Positions 41,004-49,251 of a DNA stretch of 64,000 nt are shown in pieces (position 1 is the stretch's first letter; each line of letters starts with the position of its first letter). This DNA is from Azospirillum doebereinerae (GTDB lineage: Bacteria; Pseudomonadota; Alphaproteobacteria; Azospirillales; Azospirillaceae), in NCBI RefSeq assembly GCF_003989665.1, contig NZ_RZIJ01000013.1, forward strand, positions 145,348-209,347. Direction: 5' to 3'. A program made the position numbers and the translations under genes. The notes beneath the pieces are model-generated. The model did no database searches. It saw only the letters and a list, made by a program, of their open reading frames with translations, and had not been told where the DNA came from.

Positions 41004-42047
41004 GTGTCGATCATGAGAACGGTAGCGCTTGGCGACAAAAGGGTGGGGCCGGGGCAACCGGTCTACGTCATCGCAGAAATCGGTGGCAACTTTATTCGAG
41101 CCGAGGATGGATTCCGTCTGATCGACTTGGCCATCGCGGCCGGCGTCGACGCCGTCAAGGTGCAGACTTTCCGCGCTGAAACCCTGACCACGCGCTCCGC
41201 CATCTTCGACATGGAAAACACCGGCGTGGTGTCCCAGTGGGAGTTGTTCCGGAAATTCGAGTTGAGCGACGCCACCCATCGCGAGGTGTTCGACTATGCC
41301 CGCTCGAAGGGCATGTTCATCTTCTCGACCCCGACGCATTCCACCGACGTCGATATGCTGGAAGGGCTGGGGGTGCTCGCGCACAAGATCGGTTCCGACG
41401 ATGCCGTCAACATACCGCTGCTGAAGCATGTTGCCCGCACCGGCAAACCGGTCCTGCTCTCCACCGGCATGTGCACCATGAGCGAGGTGCGGCGTTCCGT
41501 CGACGCCATCCTCGAGGAGGGAAACGACCAGCTGATCCTCTTCCATTGCACCACCAACTATCCCACCCATGCCGAAAGCGTGAATCTGGGGGCCATGGTG
41601 GCCATGCAGCGGGAGTTTCGCCTGCCGGTCGGCTATTCCGACCACACCTTGGGCACCGATGTCAGCTATGCCGCCGCTGTCCTCGGGGCAACAATTCTGG
41701 AATTTCACTTCACCCACGACAAGAACGCCGAAGGCCCCGACCACATGCTGTCCAAGGACCCGGCGGAGACGGCGGAATTGGTGCGCAAGGTGCGTGTGCT
41801 GCCGACCATTCTGGGGGACGGGGTGAAGCGCCCGATGGCGACCGAAATGAACACCCGCCGCAACAACCGCAAAAGTCTTGTGCTGACGGCCGATGTGAAA
41901 GCCGGTGAAAAGATCAACCCTGCAAACATGACGATCATGCGGCCAGGTTACGGAATTCCATGTGAGCATTATTATTCCATTCTTGGGAAGACTGCCGGTC
42001 GTGATTTGAAGGCTGATGACGTATTGAATTGGGAAGATATATTCTGA
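41004..42047 (+). CDS. N-acetylneuraminate/legionaminate synthase family protein (NeuB-like)
   Basis: A 347-residue protein with a NeuB TIM barrel (VYVIAEIGGNFIRAEDGF, AGVDAVKVQTFRAETL, FIFSTPTHSTDVDML, GYSDHTLGTDVSYAAAVLGA) and a C-terminal SAF domain (NRKSLVLTADVKAGEKI). These enzymes condense phosphoenolpyruvate with a 2,4-diamino or ManNAc-type hexose to make a nine-carbon nonulosonic acid. GTG at 41004 has GGAGAG about 9 bp upstream; ATG at 41013 is an alternative. It precedes LegB- and PtmE-like genes, which suggests legionaminic acid or a relative rather than Neu5Ac. Confidence 0.88.
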   Translation: MSIMRTVALGDKRVGPGQPVYVIAEIGGNFIRAEDGFRLIDLAIAAGVDAVKVQTFRAETLTTRSAIFDMENTGVVSQWELFRKFELSDATHREVFDYARSKGMFIFSTPTHSTDVDMLEGLGVLAHKIGSDDAVNIPLLKHVARTGKPVLLSTGMCTMSEVRRSVDAILEEGNDQLILFHCTTNYPTHAESVNLGAMVAMQREFRLPVGYSDHTLGTDVSYAAAVLGATILEFHFTHDKNAEGPDHMLSKDPAETAELVRKVRVLPTILGDGVKRPMATEMNTRRNNRKSLVLTADVKAGEKINPANMTIMRPGYGIPCEHYYSILGKTAGRDLKADDVLNWEDIF

Positions 42048-42229
42048 TCTAACAATTTTTGTCAAATATTCTTATGAAGACATCAGTGTAGAATTTTATA
42101 TTGCTTCTGCTAAATTTTCATATTTCCGAGTTAGGCTTTTTCTGGGCTGGTTGATTGTTTTTGTTTGCGCTCTCGGCTTGCGTTATTTCCACGAATTTTC
42201 TTTTTGCCTGCAGGAAACAGCGCGGAGAT

Positions 42230-42403
42230 GTGTCTCAACGAGGGTTGAAAATTCGAGATGCCAAAGGCTATGGTCTGATTAACGTCGGTGCGGTGCATCG
42301 GCCCGGCATCAAGATCGTCAATCCTTCCATTCTGTTGACCGGCTCGACGGTCTCATGGACGGGGTATCCTGAGGCCGGTCAATTCAAGGAATGGGCATCG
42401 TGA
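42230..42403 (+). CDS. Small hypothetical protein coupled to the LegB-like gene
   Basis: A 57-codon frame from GTG at 42230 (an earlier in-frame start is possible) whose TGA overlaps the GTG start of the next gene (GTGA, 42400-42403). GLKIRDAKGYGLINVGAVHR followed by PSILLTGSTVSW has coding-like composition, but I recognise no family. It could be the remnant of a longer gene. The region before it (42048-42229) is AT-rich without features. Confidence 0.4.
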   Translation: MSQRGLKIRDAKGYGLINVGAVHRPGIKIVNPSILLTGSTVSWTGYPEAGQFKEWAS

Positions 42404-43404
42404 GCGACGGTTTTGTTCTTGTGACCGGTGCGGACGGCTTCATCGGTTCACATCTGGTCGAAGCCTTGGTCAAACGGGGCAAAGCCGTCAGAGCCTTCGT
42501 CCAGTACAATTCCTTCAACAGTTGGGGCTGGCTCGACCACGCGCCGCCCGAAGCGTTGCGGGGCGTGGACGTGGTGGCCGGCGACATCCGAGATTTCGCC
42601 TCCATCCGGGCAGCGATGAAGGGGTGCGACACGGTTTTTCATCTGGCAGCGCTGATCGCCATCCCTTACTCCTACCAAGCACCGCAGACCTACATCGACA
42701 CGAACATCACCGGGACGCTGAACATCCTGCAGGCGGCGCGGGAACTCGGCGTGTCGAAGGTGGTCCACACATCGACCAGCGAGGTTTACGGGACCGCGCG
42801 TTTCGTTCCGATTACCGAGGAGCATCCGCTCTGCGCCCAGTCGCCCTATGCGGCCAGCAAGATCGGCGCGGACCAGATGGCCCTGGCCTGCCATCTGTCC
42901 TTCGGAACCCCGGTCGCCATCGCCCGGCCATTCAACACTTACGGCCCTCGGCAGTCGGCCCGCGCGGTGATCCCCACCATCATCACCCAGGCCTTGTCCG
43001 GGCGCCCGGGGATCAAGCTTGGGGCCGCGCACACGACCCGCGACTTCAATTATGTCCAGGACACCGTGGCCGGCTTCCTGGCGGTGGCGGACAGTCCGAA
43101 TTCCATCGGGCAGACCATCAACATCGGCAGCAACTTCGAAATCTCCATTGCGGAGACGGTGGCCGTGGTGGCCGAGGTGATCGGGGTTCCGCTCGACATC
43201 TTCTCCGAACAGGCGCGCGTCCGTCCGGCGGACAGCGAAGTGGAAAGGCTGTGGGCGGACAACTCCAAGGCCCGGGTGCTTCTGGGCTGGGAGCCTCGCT
43301 ACGGCGGCCGGGCGGGGTTCATGCGCGGCATTGCCGAGACCGTGGACTGGTTCCGCGACCCCAAGAACGTCGCCAGCTACAAGTCCGACAGGTACAACGT
43401 ATGA
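42400..43404 (+). CDS. LegB-like nucleotide-sugar 4,6-dehydratase
   Basis: A 334-residue extended SDR. LVTGADGFIGSHLVEAL is the NAD motif, TSEVYGTARFVPI carries the Thr/Ser, and SPYAASKIGAD the Tyr-x3-Lys. The block YNSFNSWGWLD is typical of LegB, the GDP-GlcNAc (or UDP-GlcNAc) 4,6-dehydratase that opens legionaminic acid synthesis. GTG at 42400 is preferred because AAGGA (42386-42390) lies 9 bp before it, while the ATG at 42391 would be too close. It overlaps the PtmE-like gene by 4 bp. Confidence 0.87.
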   Translation: MSDGFVLVTGADGFIGSHLVEALVKRGKAVRAFVQYNSFNSWGWLDHAPPEALRGVDVVAGDIRDFASIRAAMKGCDTVFHLAALIAIPYSYQAPQTYIDTNITGTLNILQAARELGVSKVVHTSTSEVYGTARFVPITEEHPLCAQSPYAASKIGADQMALACHLSFGTPVAIARPFNTYGPRQSARAVIPTIITQALSGRPGIKLGAAHTTRDFNYVQDTVAGFLAVADSPNSIGQTINIGSNFEISIAETVAVVAEVIGVPLDIFSEQARVRPADSEVERLWADNSKARVLLGWEPRYGGRAGFMRGIAETVDWFRDPKNVASYKSDRYNV

Positions 43405-44483
43405 CGCAAGCCGCCGATTTCGAAGCCGTCTGCATCGCGCCGACCCTGTCCATCCGTGAGGCGCTCGATTGCCTGGACAGGGGGCACAAGCGGATCCTGC
43501 TGATCCTTGCCGACGACCAACGGTTGCTTGGAGTGGTGACCGACAGCAATTTCCGGCGTGCCATGCTCACCCCGGTGGACCAGAGCCTTCCGGTATCGAC
43601 GATCATGACGACGCAGCCGGTGGTGGCCGACGCCGGCATGTCAGCCGACCAGATGCTGTCGCTCATGGAGCGCACCCACTGCCACGAGTTGCCGGTCGTC
43701 GGTTCCGACGGGCGGGTGTTGCGTCTGGTGCTGATCGAGGAGTTGCTCGCCCTGCGCAGCAGACTCCACGAGAAGACCGCCGTGGTGATGGCGGGAGGGT
43801 TGGGGGAACGGCTGCGTCCGCTTACCGAGGAAACACCGAAGCCGATGCTGGCGGTCGGCGACCGGCCCATCCTGTTCACGCTGCTCGATCAGATGCTGTC
43901 GGCCGATTTCACCCGCATCTACCTGATGCTGAACTACAAGGCCGATGTCATCATCGATGCGGTGTCGAAGATACCGCGTTACCAGGGGGTCGTGCGCTTC
44001 GTCCGGGAGACCGAACGGCTGGGTACCGCCGGCGCGCTTGCGCTGCTGCCGGAACGGCTGGACAGGCCCTTCATCGTTGCCAACGCGGATCTTTTGACCA
44101 AGGTCCCCTTCGACGATATGCTGCGCTTCCACGCGCGGGAGGACAACGAGATCACCGTCGCCCTGAAGGAAGTGCAGTTCAAACTGCCTTATGGCATCGC
44201 CACCCTGGAGGGCACGCGGATCACCGCCTTGCTCGAGAAGCCGACCCTGACCCATTTCATCAACGCCGGGGTCTATGTCATGTCGCCCGCCGCGTTGGCC
44301 CGCATTCCACCGAACATACGCTTCGATGCGACCGACCTCATCGCCGGCGCCATCGCCGACGGCGAACGGATCGGTTCCTTCCCCGTGCACGAATACTGGA
44401 TCGACATCGGCCAGCCGGCGCAGTTGCAACAAGCCAACCAAGATTATCACTCTGTTTTCGGTAGCCGCGAGCAGGATCAATAG
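43401..44483 (+). CDS. ptmE: PtmE-like sugar-1-phosphate guanylyltransferase with CBS domains
   Basis: A 360-residue protein. Two N-terminal CBS motifs (about 1-120: ILLILADDQRLLGVVTDSNF, THCHELPVVGSDGRVL) are followed by a nucleotidyltransferase domain (VMAGGLGERLRPLTEETPKP, FIVANADLLTKVPFDD, WIDIGQPAQL). This CBS-plus-NTP_transferase architecture is that of Campylobacter PtmE, which makes GDP-glucosamine for legionaminic acid. It is coupled to LegB (ATGA). The two adjacent genes support a GDP-linked legionaminic-type route. Confidence 0.85.
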   Translation: MTQAADFEAVCIAPTLSIREALDCLDRGHKRILLILADDQRLLGVVTDSNFRRAMLTPVDQSLPVSTIMTTQPVVADAGMSADQMLSLMERTHCHELPVVGSDGRVLRLVLIEELLALRSRLHEKTAVVMAGGLGERLRPLTEETPKPMLAVGDRPILFTLLDQMLSADFTRIYLMLNYKADVIIDAVSKIPRYQGVVRFVRETERLGTAGALALLPERLDRPFIVANADLLTKVPFDDMLRFHAREDNEITVALKEVQFKLPYGIATLEGTRITALLEKPTLTHFINAGVYVMSPAALARIPPNIRFDATDLIAGAIADGERIGSFPVHEYWIDIGQPAQLQQANQDYHSVFGSREQDQ

Positions 44484-44484
44484 A

Positions 44485-45594
44485 ATGTCGTACATTCCGA
44501 TCAACAAGGGCCAGTTCACCCTGGAAACGCCGGAACGGGAAGCGGCATTCGAACGTCACCGCGGTGCGGGATGCGAGGAGGCCTACCGGGAAAACCGCCG
44601 ACAGTGGGCGGAGTTTCCCCGGACGCGGCATCTGGCCGACTATCCGCTGCACGTCGATCTGGAGCTTGCTTCGCTCTGCAACCTCCGCTGCCCGATGTGC
44701 TACACCATCACCGCGGACTTCCGGCGGCGGGTGAACGCCAAGCTGATGGACTACGACCTGTTCACCCGGCTGGTGGACGAATGCGCGGCTGGCGGGGTCT
44801 ACTCGATCCGGCTCAGCCTGCGCGGCGAAGCCTTCCTGCATCCCCGCATCGTCGATTGCATCCGCTATGCCAAATCCAAAGGCATCAAGGAGGTCTCGAC
44901 GCTGACCAACGGCGGCCGGCTGGACGAGGCGATGTTCACCGAGATCATGGAGGCGGGCCTCGACTGGCTGACGGTCTCCATCGACGGCATTGGAAAGGTC
45001 TATGACGAGATCCGTCGGCCGCTCAAGTTCGACCGCATGGTCGAGAAGTTGGGAAACTTCAAGCGCATCAAGGAAGAGGCCGGCCAAGTCAAACCGGTGG
45101 TGAAAGTCCAGACCGTCCTGCCGGCCATCGAAGCGGATCCCCAGGCCTATTACGATATCTTTGCGCCCATCGTCGATCTGGTCAGCGCCAACCCTCTGAT
45201 CGGTTACACCGACGACACCAGCAACTTGCCTCGGGTCCCTGATTTCAGCTGCCCGCAGGTCTACCAGCGGCTGGTGGTGGGCGCCGACGGCCGCTACATG
45301 ATGTGCTCGAACGACGAGCGGCAGGAGGTCGACATCGGCGACGCCAACGTCCAGACCATCCACGAGGTTTGGCACGGCCCCGAGATGACCCGGATCCGCG
45401 AACTGCACGCGACCCATCGCGCTTGTGGCAAGCTCGTCCCCTGCGCTCAATGCTATCTGCCATTGCAGACCTACGACGATGCGGTGCAGGTGGGGGGGCG
45501 TTCGGTGGTCGCCCCGAAATATGTGGATGGAAAGACCCGCGTGTCGGATCTCGACACTCCGGAGCGCTGGAAACGCCCTGCGATCACAATATGA
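44485..45594 (+). CDS. Radical SAM/SPASM protein of the nonulosonate cluster
   Basis: A 369-residue protein. The [4Fe-4S]-SAM cysteines are Cys65, Cys69 and Cys72 (SLCNLRCPMCYT). The C-terminal SPASM-like region has FSCPQVYQRLVVGADGRYM and further cysteines (CGKLVPCAQCYLP) for an auxiliary cluster. Its substrate is unknown; radical SAM proteins in glycan loci carry out epimerisation, dehydration or methylation of sugars or lipids. It starts one base after the ptmE stop, and its own stop overlaps the next ATG. Confidence 0.85.
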   Translation: MSYIPINKGQFTLETPEREAAFERHRGAGCEEAYRENRRQWAEFPRTRHLADYPLHVDLELASLCNLRCPMCYTITADFRRRVNAKLMDYDLFTRLVDECAAGGVYSIRLSLRGEAFLHPRIVDCIRYAKSKGIKEVSTLTNGGRLDEAMFTEIMEAGLDWLTVSIDGIGKVYDEIRRPLKFDRMVEKLGNFKRIKEEAGQVKPVVKVQTVLPAIEADPQAYYDIFAPIVDLVSANPLIGYTDDTSNLPRVPDFSCPQVYQRLVVGADGRYMMCSNDERQEVDIGDANVQTIHEVWHGPEMTRIRELHATHRACGKLVPCAQCYLPLQTYDDAVQVGGRSVVAPKYVDGKTRVSDLDTPERWKRPAITI

Positions 45595-46499
45595 CGCTCG
45601 TGAAAGGGGGAGGGGAGGCATCCAAACCCGTGCTGGTGACCGGCGCCACCGGTTTCGTCGGACGGGCGCTGGGCGTGGGGCTCGACGCCGCCGGGATCGG
45701 GTGGATCGGGGCATCGCGCGCCGGCGGTTTCGATCTGGAAGACGCCGCCATTGGCGCGCGTCTTCCGGATTGCCGCATCCTCATCCATTTGGCCGGCCGT
45801 GCAGGCGTACCGGAAAGCTGGGACCAGCCTGCGGCGTACCATCGGACGAACACGCTGACCACCTTGGCGGCCCTGGAGCACGCCCGCGCCTGCGGTGCCG
45901 GGTTCGTGCTGATGAGCAGCTACATGTACGGCGTCCCGCAGAGGCTGCCGATCGACGAAACCCATCCGGTGGACTGCCGCAACCCCTACGCCCACAGCAA
46001 GCATCACAGCGAGTTGCTGTGCCATGCCTATGCGCAGGATTTCGGGGTCCCCGTGACCATCCTGCGGCCGTTCAATATTTTCGGTCCCGGTCAGGGGACG
46101 AACCAAGTGATTCCGCACATCCTCGCCCAAGCGCTGGACGAACCGGTCATTCGCGTCAACGACCTGGCGCCCCGCCGCGACTATCTGTGGATCGGCGATC
46201 TGGTGGACGCGCTGTTGCGGGTCATTTCAGCTCCCACCCACGTTTCCGGACGTGGCCCGGCCGTCTACAACCTTGGAAGCGGCGTCAGCCACAGCGTTGC
46301 CGAGATCGTCGACGCCGTCGTGTCGCTGGTCGGCCCGCGCCGCATCGTTTGTGCCGACACGGCGCGGCTGAATGAGATACCCGACTGCGTGTGCGACGCC
46401 AGTCGTTTCCGGCAAGCCTTCAACTGGCAACCGATGACCGATTTGCCAGTCGGCCTGCGCCTGATGCTGGATCATGCCGGCAATGGGCCGATGAGGTGA
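45591..46499 (+). CDS. NAD-dependent epimerase/dehydratase (extended SDR)
   Basis: A 302-residue SDR. VLVTGATGFVGRALGVGL is the dinucleotide motif, SSYMYGVPQ carries the catalytic Ser, and NPYAHSKHHSELL the Tyr-x3-Lys. LRPFNIFGPGQGTNQVIPHI matches sugar epimerases and dehydratases. It is the last gene of the coupled series LegB-PtmE-radical SAM-SDR. Reduction or epimerisation of a 4-keto sugar is likely; the exact reaction is undecided. Confidence 0.83.
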   Translation: MTLVKGGGEASKPVLVTGATGFVGRALGVGLDAAGIGWIGASRAGGFDLEDAAIGARLPDCRILIHLAGRAGVPESWDQPAAYHRTNTLTTLAALEHARACGAGFVLMSSYMYGVPQRLPIDETHPVDCRNPYAHSKHHSELLCHAYAQDFGVPVTILRPFNIFGPGQGTNQVIPHILAQALDEPVIRVNDLAPRRDYLWIGDLVDALLRVISAPTHVSGRGPAVYNLGSGVSHSVAEIVDAVVSLVGPRRIVCADTARLNEIPDCVCDASRFRQAFNWQPMTDLPVGLRLMLDHAGNGPMR

Positions 46500-46593
46500 A
46501 CAGACCTCTTGTGTGCTGAACGGGTGTGCCGTCACCCTTCTCTCAAAGCCGTTACTGCTTCAGCTGCTTGCAAATTTCATAGGGCATGGGACG

Positions 46594-47334
46594 ATGAATC
46601 GTTACAGCGGTCTGTACAAAAGCATCAGCGATGCAGTGGATCACTGCGATCCTGTTTTGCGTGAAAAGATGCGAGCAGACGCTGTCAATAGTTTTTCTTC
46701 AAGGACAAACATCGCCAAACCCAATAACTTCAAGATAGGAGAATGCGAGACACAGATGTTGATGTCTGTCATGGCCTCCTGTCCCTCTGAGAAAGATTCT
46801 CTCAGGGTTATGGACTTTGGTGGTGGGAAAGGAACCCACTATGATATTTTTTCCGCGGTTTATCGCGATATCCGTGTCGAATCGTGGGATGTTGTTGAGT
46901 TGCCGGAACTGGCCAGGGCCGGAAAGCGCAACTGCGAGCATGGTGCCCTCCGATTTCTTGAATCCATTGATGAAACGTCTTCAAGTTATCATGCGATACT
47001 TTCGAATGGATCCTTGCAGTATGTTGATGATCCATGGAAAATAATAGATAAAATAGCAAAAATCGATCACTCCATATGGTGCATAAATCGCCTTCCAATT
47101 CTGGTTCCGAACAACACGTCATACGTTGACGACCAGTATCACATCCAAAATGTTGGCCATCCATACAACTGGCAAATACCTGTTCGAGTTTGTGCACTCA
47201 ATATCTGGATGGACAAAATATTGAAGAGCCATGATGTCGTGACATTCTGGGACTGCCCATTCGACGGCACCCATGCCCTTCCCAATGGATTGACTGCTGC
47301 CAGCATAGGAATACTGCTTCGTAAGAAATATTGA
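46594..47334 (+). CDS. TIGR04325-type methyltransferase
   Basis: A 246-residue protein starting MNRYSGLYKS. LRVMDFGGGKGTHYDIFS is the SAM motif of the TIGR04325 putative methyltransferase family, with VESWDVVELPELARAG after it and ILSNGSLQYVDDP in the core. These proteins occur in surface-glycan loci. GC content drops sharply here (46.5-48.2 kb), suggesting this gene and the next came together from elsewhere. Confidence 0.8.
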   Translation: MNRYSGLYKSISDAVDHCDPVLREKMRADAVNSFSSRTNIAKPNNFKIGECETQMLMSVMASCPSEKDSLRVMDFGGGKGTHYDIFSAVYRDIRVESWDVVELPELARAGKRNCEHGALRFLESIDETSSSYHAILSNGSLQYVDDPWKIIDKIAKIDHSIWCINRLPILVPNNTSYVDDQYHIQNVGHPYNWQIPVRVCALNIWMDKILKSHDVVTFWDCPFDGTHALPNGLTAASIGILLRKKY

Positions 47335-47415
47335 TTAATATATGTGATAGGAGTATATTTACATTGATGGAAATTCCACTTATTAAAACAAAAAGCAACC
47401 AAAAGGATTTATAAA

Positions 47416-48489
47416 ATGAGTGTATACAAGAGATTTCCAGAAATCATTGAGACTGCAAGCAGGGCATTCAATGGAGGGAAAACTTATTTTTCATTGGTCA
47501 GTGGCGATTCAATCAATGAAATTTCTTTTTATGGGATGAAAAATCCTCAAATTTTACGCAATTTGAACGATAAATACGAGATTACCGAAGATTTGTCGCT
47601 TGCCAATATTCTGATATTGAACAATCACGGACTGGATAACAGTTACCTTTGGCACTTGATAGACAAATCCGGCTTCTCTGGAACTCGGGTCATATGGTGC
47701 CGAGACAATCATCTTGGAGAAATGGCCAATCTAAGATCGGTGATCGGGGCGGACTTTGTGATTCCCGCGCATTCCAGCTGCTCCAATTACCTGCTCAACG
47801 CCCGCAGCGTGCGTGGACCGACCGTGCCATGGCAAATGCTCTACGAAACCGCCGAAATGGCAACCCGTCTAAGGCAGACCCTGGATTCTCCGCGGCAGGC
47901 CCGAGTGTTCGGTGGATACATGAGCTATGGCTTTGCTAAAAGAACAAATTTTTTGTCCGGTCTTTCCCAGCATGCCGATGTTTTCGACATCAAATTGAAT
48001 TCTCGCGAGAAAAAAGATACCGAATATTTCAAAATGTCTCGTGAAGATATCTTGAATCAATGGCTGTCCTACAAGACGTCAATCGCTATCCCGATCAATG
48101 GCGATCTTTCCCCGCGAATCGCTATGGGGCTTTGCGCCGGACAGACTGTTCTTGTGTCGGACGAGATCCAGGATCTTGACATGGTGTTCCCGCCATCTCT
48201 TAGGGACGAACTCGGTATATTTAAGTTCAGTCCGTCTGCGGGCACAGAGGAACTCAAGTCCATCGCGCGCAAGGCTATGCAGGCCTACGACGAGGAGGGG
48301 CGCGAAGGGATCCTGAAGCGCCATGCCTATGCCATGGAGAACCACACCAATGAGCGCAGGATCCACACGATCCTGCAGTCTGTGGAAAAGATTGCGACCG
48401 GACAGCTAGCCGTGGTGATGCAGGCCTATCCTGATGGGGTGGGGATGACGGTCGACTACGGCAATCCGGACATCCGCATCGCCTTGTAG
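47416..48489 (+). CDS. Hypothetical protein with glycosyltransferase-like C-terminus
   Basis: A 357-residue protein of unknown family. The central and C-terminal parts (LIDKSGFSGTRVIWCRDNH; SIAIPINGDLSPRIAMGLCA; GQTVLVSDEIQDL) resemble the donor half of CgeB-like GT-B transferases, where a 'choose the strongest signal' loop follows INGDLSPR. The N-terminal 100 residues are unlike anything I recognise. It is co-located with the TIGR04325 gene and is also low in GC in its first two thirds. Confidence 0.55.
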   Translation: MSVYKRFPEIIETASRAFNGGKTYFSLVSGDSINEISFYGMKNPQILRNLNDKYEITEDLSLANILILNNHGLDNSYLWHLIDKSGFSGTRVIWCRDNHLGEMANLRSVIGADFVIPAHSSCSNYLLNARSVRGPTVPWQMLYETAEMATRLRQTLDSPRQARVFGGYMSYGFAKRTNFLSGLSQHADVFDIKLNSREKKDTEYFKMSREDILNQWLSYKTSIAIPINGDLSPRIAMGLCAGQTVLVSDEIQDLDMVFPPSLRDELGIFKFSPSAGTEELKSIARKAMQAYDEEGREGILKRHAYAMENHTNERRIHTILQSVEKIATGQLAVVMQAYPDGVGMTVDYGNPDIRIAL

Positions 48490-48595
48490 GGTTGTCCCGT
48501 TCCGGTCGCAGAAAGCGTCGTGTCCCCAGGCGATTGGAAGCTCCGGAAAGCGCTTGTCGGTTGACAGGTTCTGCCTGTCCGTTAGGAATGGCGGT

Positions 48596-48621
48596 GCCGG
48601 AGCGGCCGCCTTCCGGCTTTT
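48596..48621 (+). terminator. Rho-independent terminator before gmhA
   Basis: GCCGGA/TCCGGC stem (48596-48601, 48612-48617) around a 10-nt loop, followed by TTTTA. A second short hairpin (GACAGG/CCTGTC, 48563-48579) lies just upstream. It presumably ends the 47416 transcript. Confidence 0.6.
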
Positions 48622-48637
48622 ATGGGTGCCGTGAACG

Positions 48638-49228
48638 ATGAGCCAAGCAACGTCAGTCAACCAGAGCTTTTCCGACTATGTCGGCTCCAGCATCGACGTC
48701 CTGCGGAACACCGCCGAGACCCTGGGAATGGGACGGCTCGACGCGGCCATCGCCGCCGTCGCCACGGCCCTAGGGGAGAACCGCGCGCTGCTCGTCTGCG
48801 GCAACGGCGGTTCGGCGTCCGACGCCCAGCACATCACGGGCGAACTGGTCGGCCGCTTCCTGAAGGAGCGGCGCGGGTTGAAGGCCATATGCCTCAGCTC
48901 CAACGCCGCCGTGCTGACCGCCTGGGCCAACGACTATTCCTACGACACCGTCTTCTCCCGGCAGGTCGAGGCCTACGGCGAGACGGGCGGCGTGCTGCTC
49001 GGCATCAGCACCAGCGGCAATTCCAAGAACGTGGTCGCCGCCTTCGAGCAGGCCCGCGCGATGGGCATGATCACCATCGCCCTGACCGGCGAGGGCGGGG
49101 GCCGGCTGGCCGCGCTCAGCGACATCCTGCTCGACGTGCCGTCGCGCTCCACCCCGCTGATCCAGCAGGCGCACATCTGCCTCTACCACCATCTCTGCGA
49201 GCGCGTCGAAACGCAACTCGCGGGCTGA
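48638..49228 (+). CDS. gmhA: Sedoheptulose-7-phosphate isomerase (phosphoheptose isomerase)
   Basis: A 196-residue SIS-domain protein, the usual GmhA size. GNGGSASDAQHITGELVGRF is the substrate loop with the catalytic Glu; SAISTSGNSKN-type GISTSGNSKNVVAAFEQA binds the phosphate, and IQQAHICLYHHLCE carries the catalytic His. It makes D-glycero-manno-heptose-7-phosphate for heptose-containing glycans. Its presence beside OGT-like genes recalls heptose-based protein glycosylation. Confidence 0.93.
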   Translation: MSQATSVNQSFSDYVGSSIDVLRNTAETLGMGRLDAAIAAVATALGENRALLVCGNGGSASDAQHITGELVGRFLKERRGLKAICLSSNAAVLTAWANDYSYDTVFSRQVEAYGETGGVLLGISTSGNSKNVVAAFEQARAMGMITIALTGEGGGRLAALSDILLDVPSRSTPLIQQAHICLYHHLCERVETQLAG

Positions 49229-49251
49229 CGCGGCAGGCCGGGCTCCCCTCC

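Noticed and set aside
40772..41038. Minus-strand frame between the wbqC-like and NeuB-like genes
   Set aside because: Trp/Ser/Gly-rich, no recognised family, no ribosome site and overlaps the real NeuB-like start. It could be a mobile-element remnant but I cannot support that.
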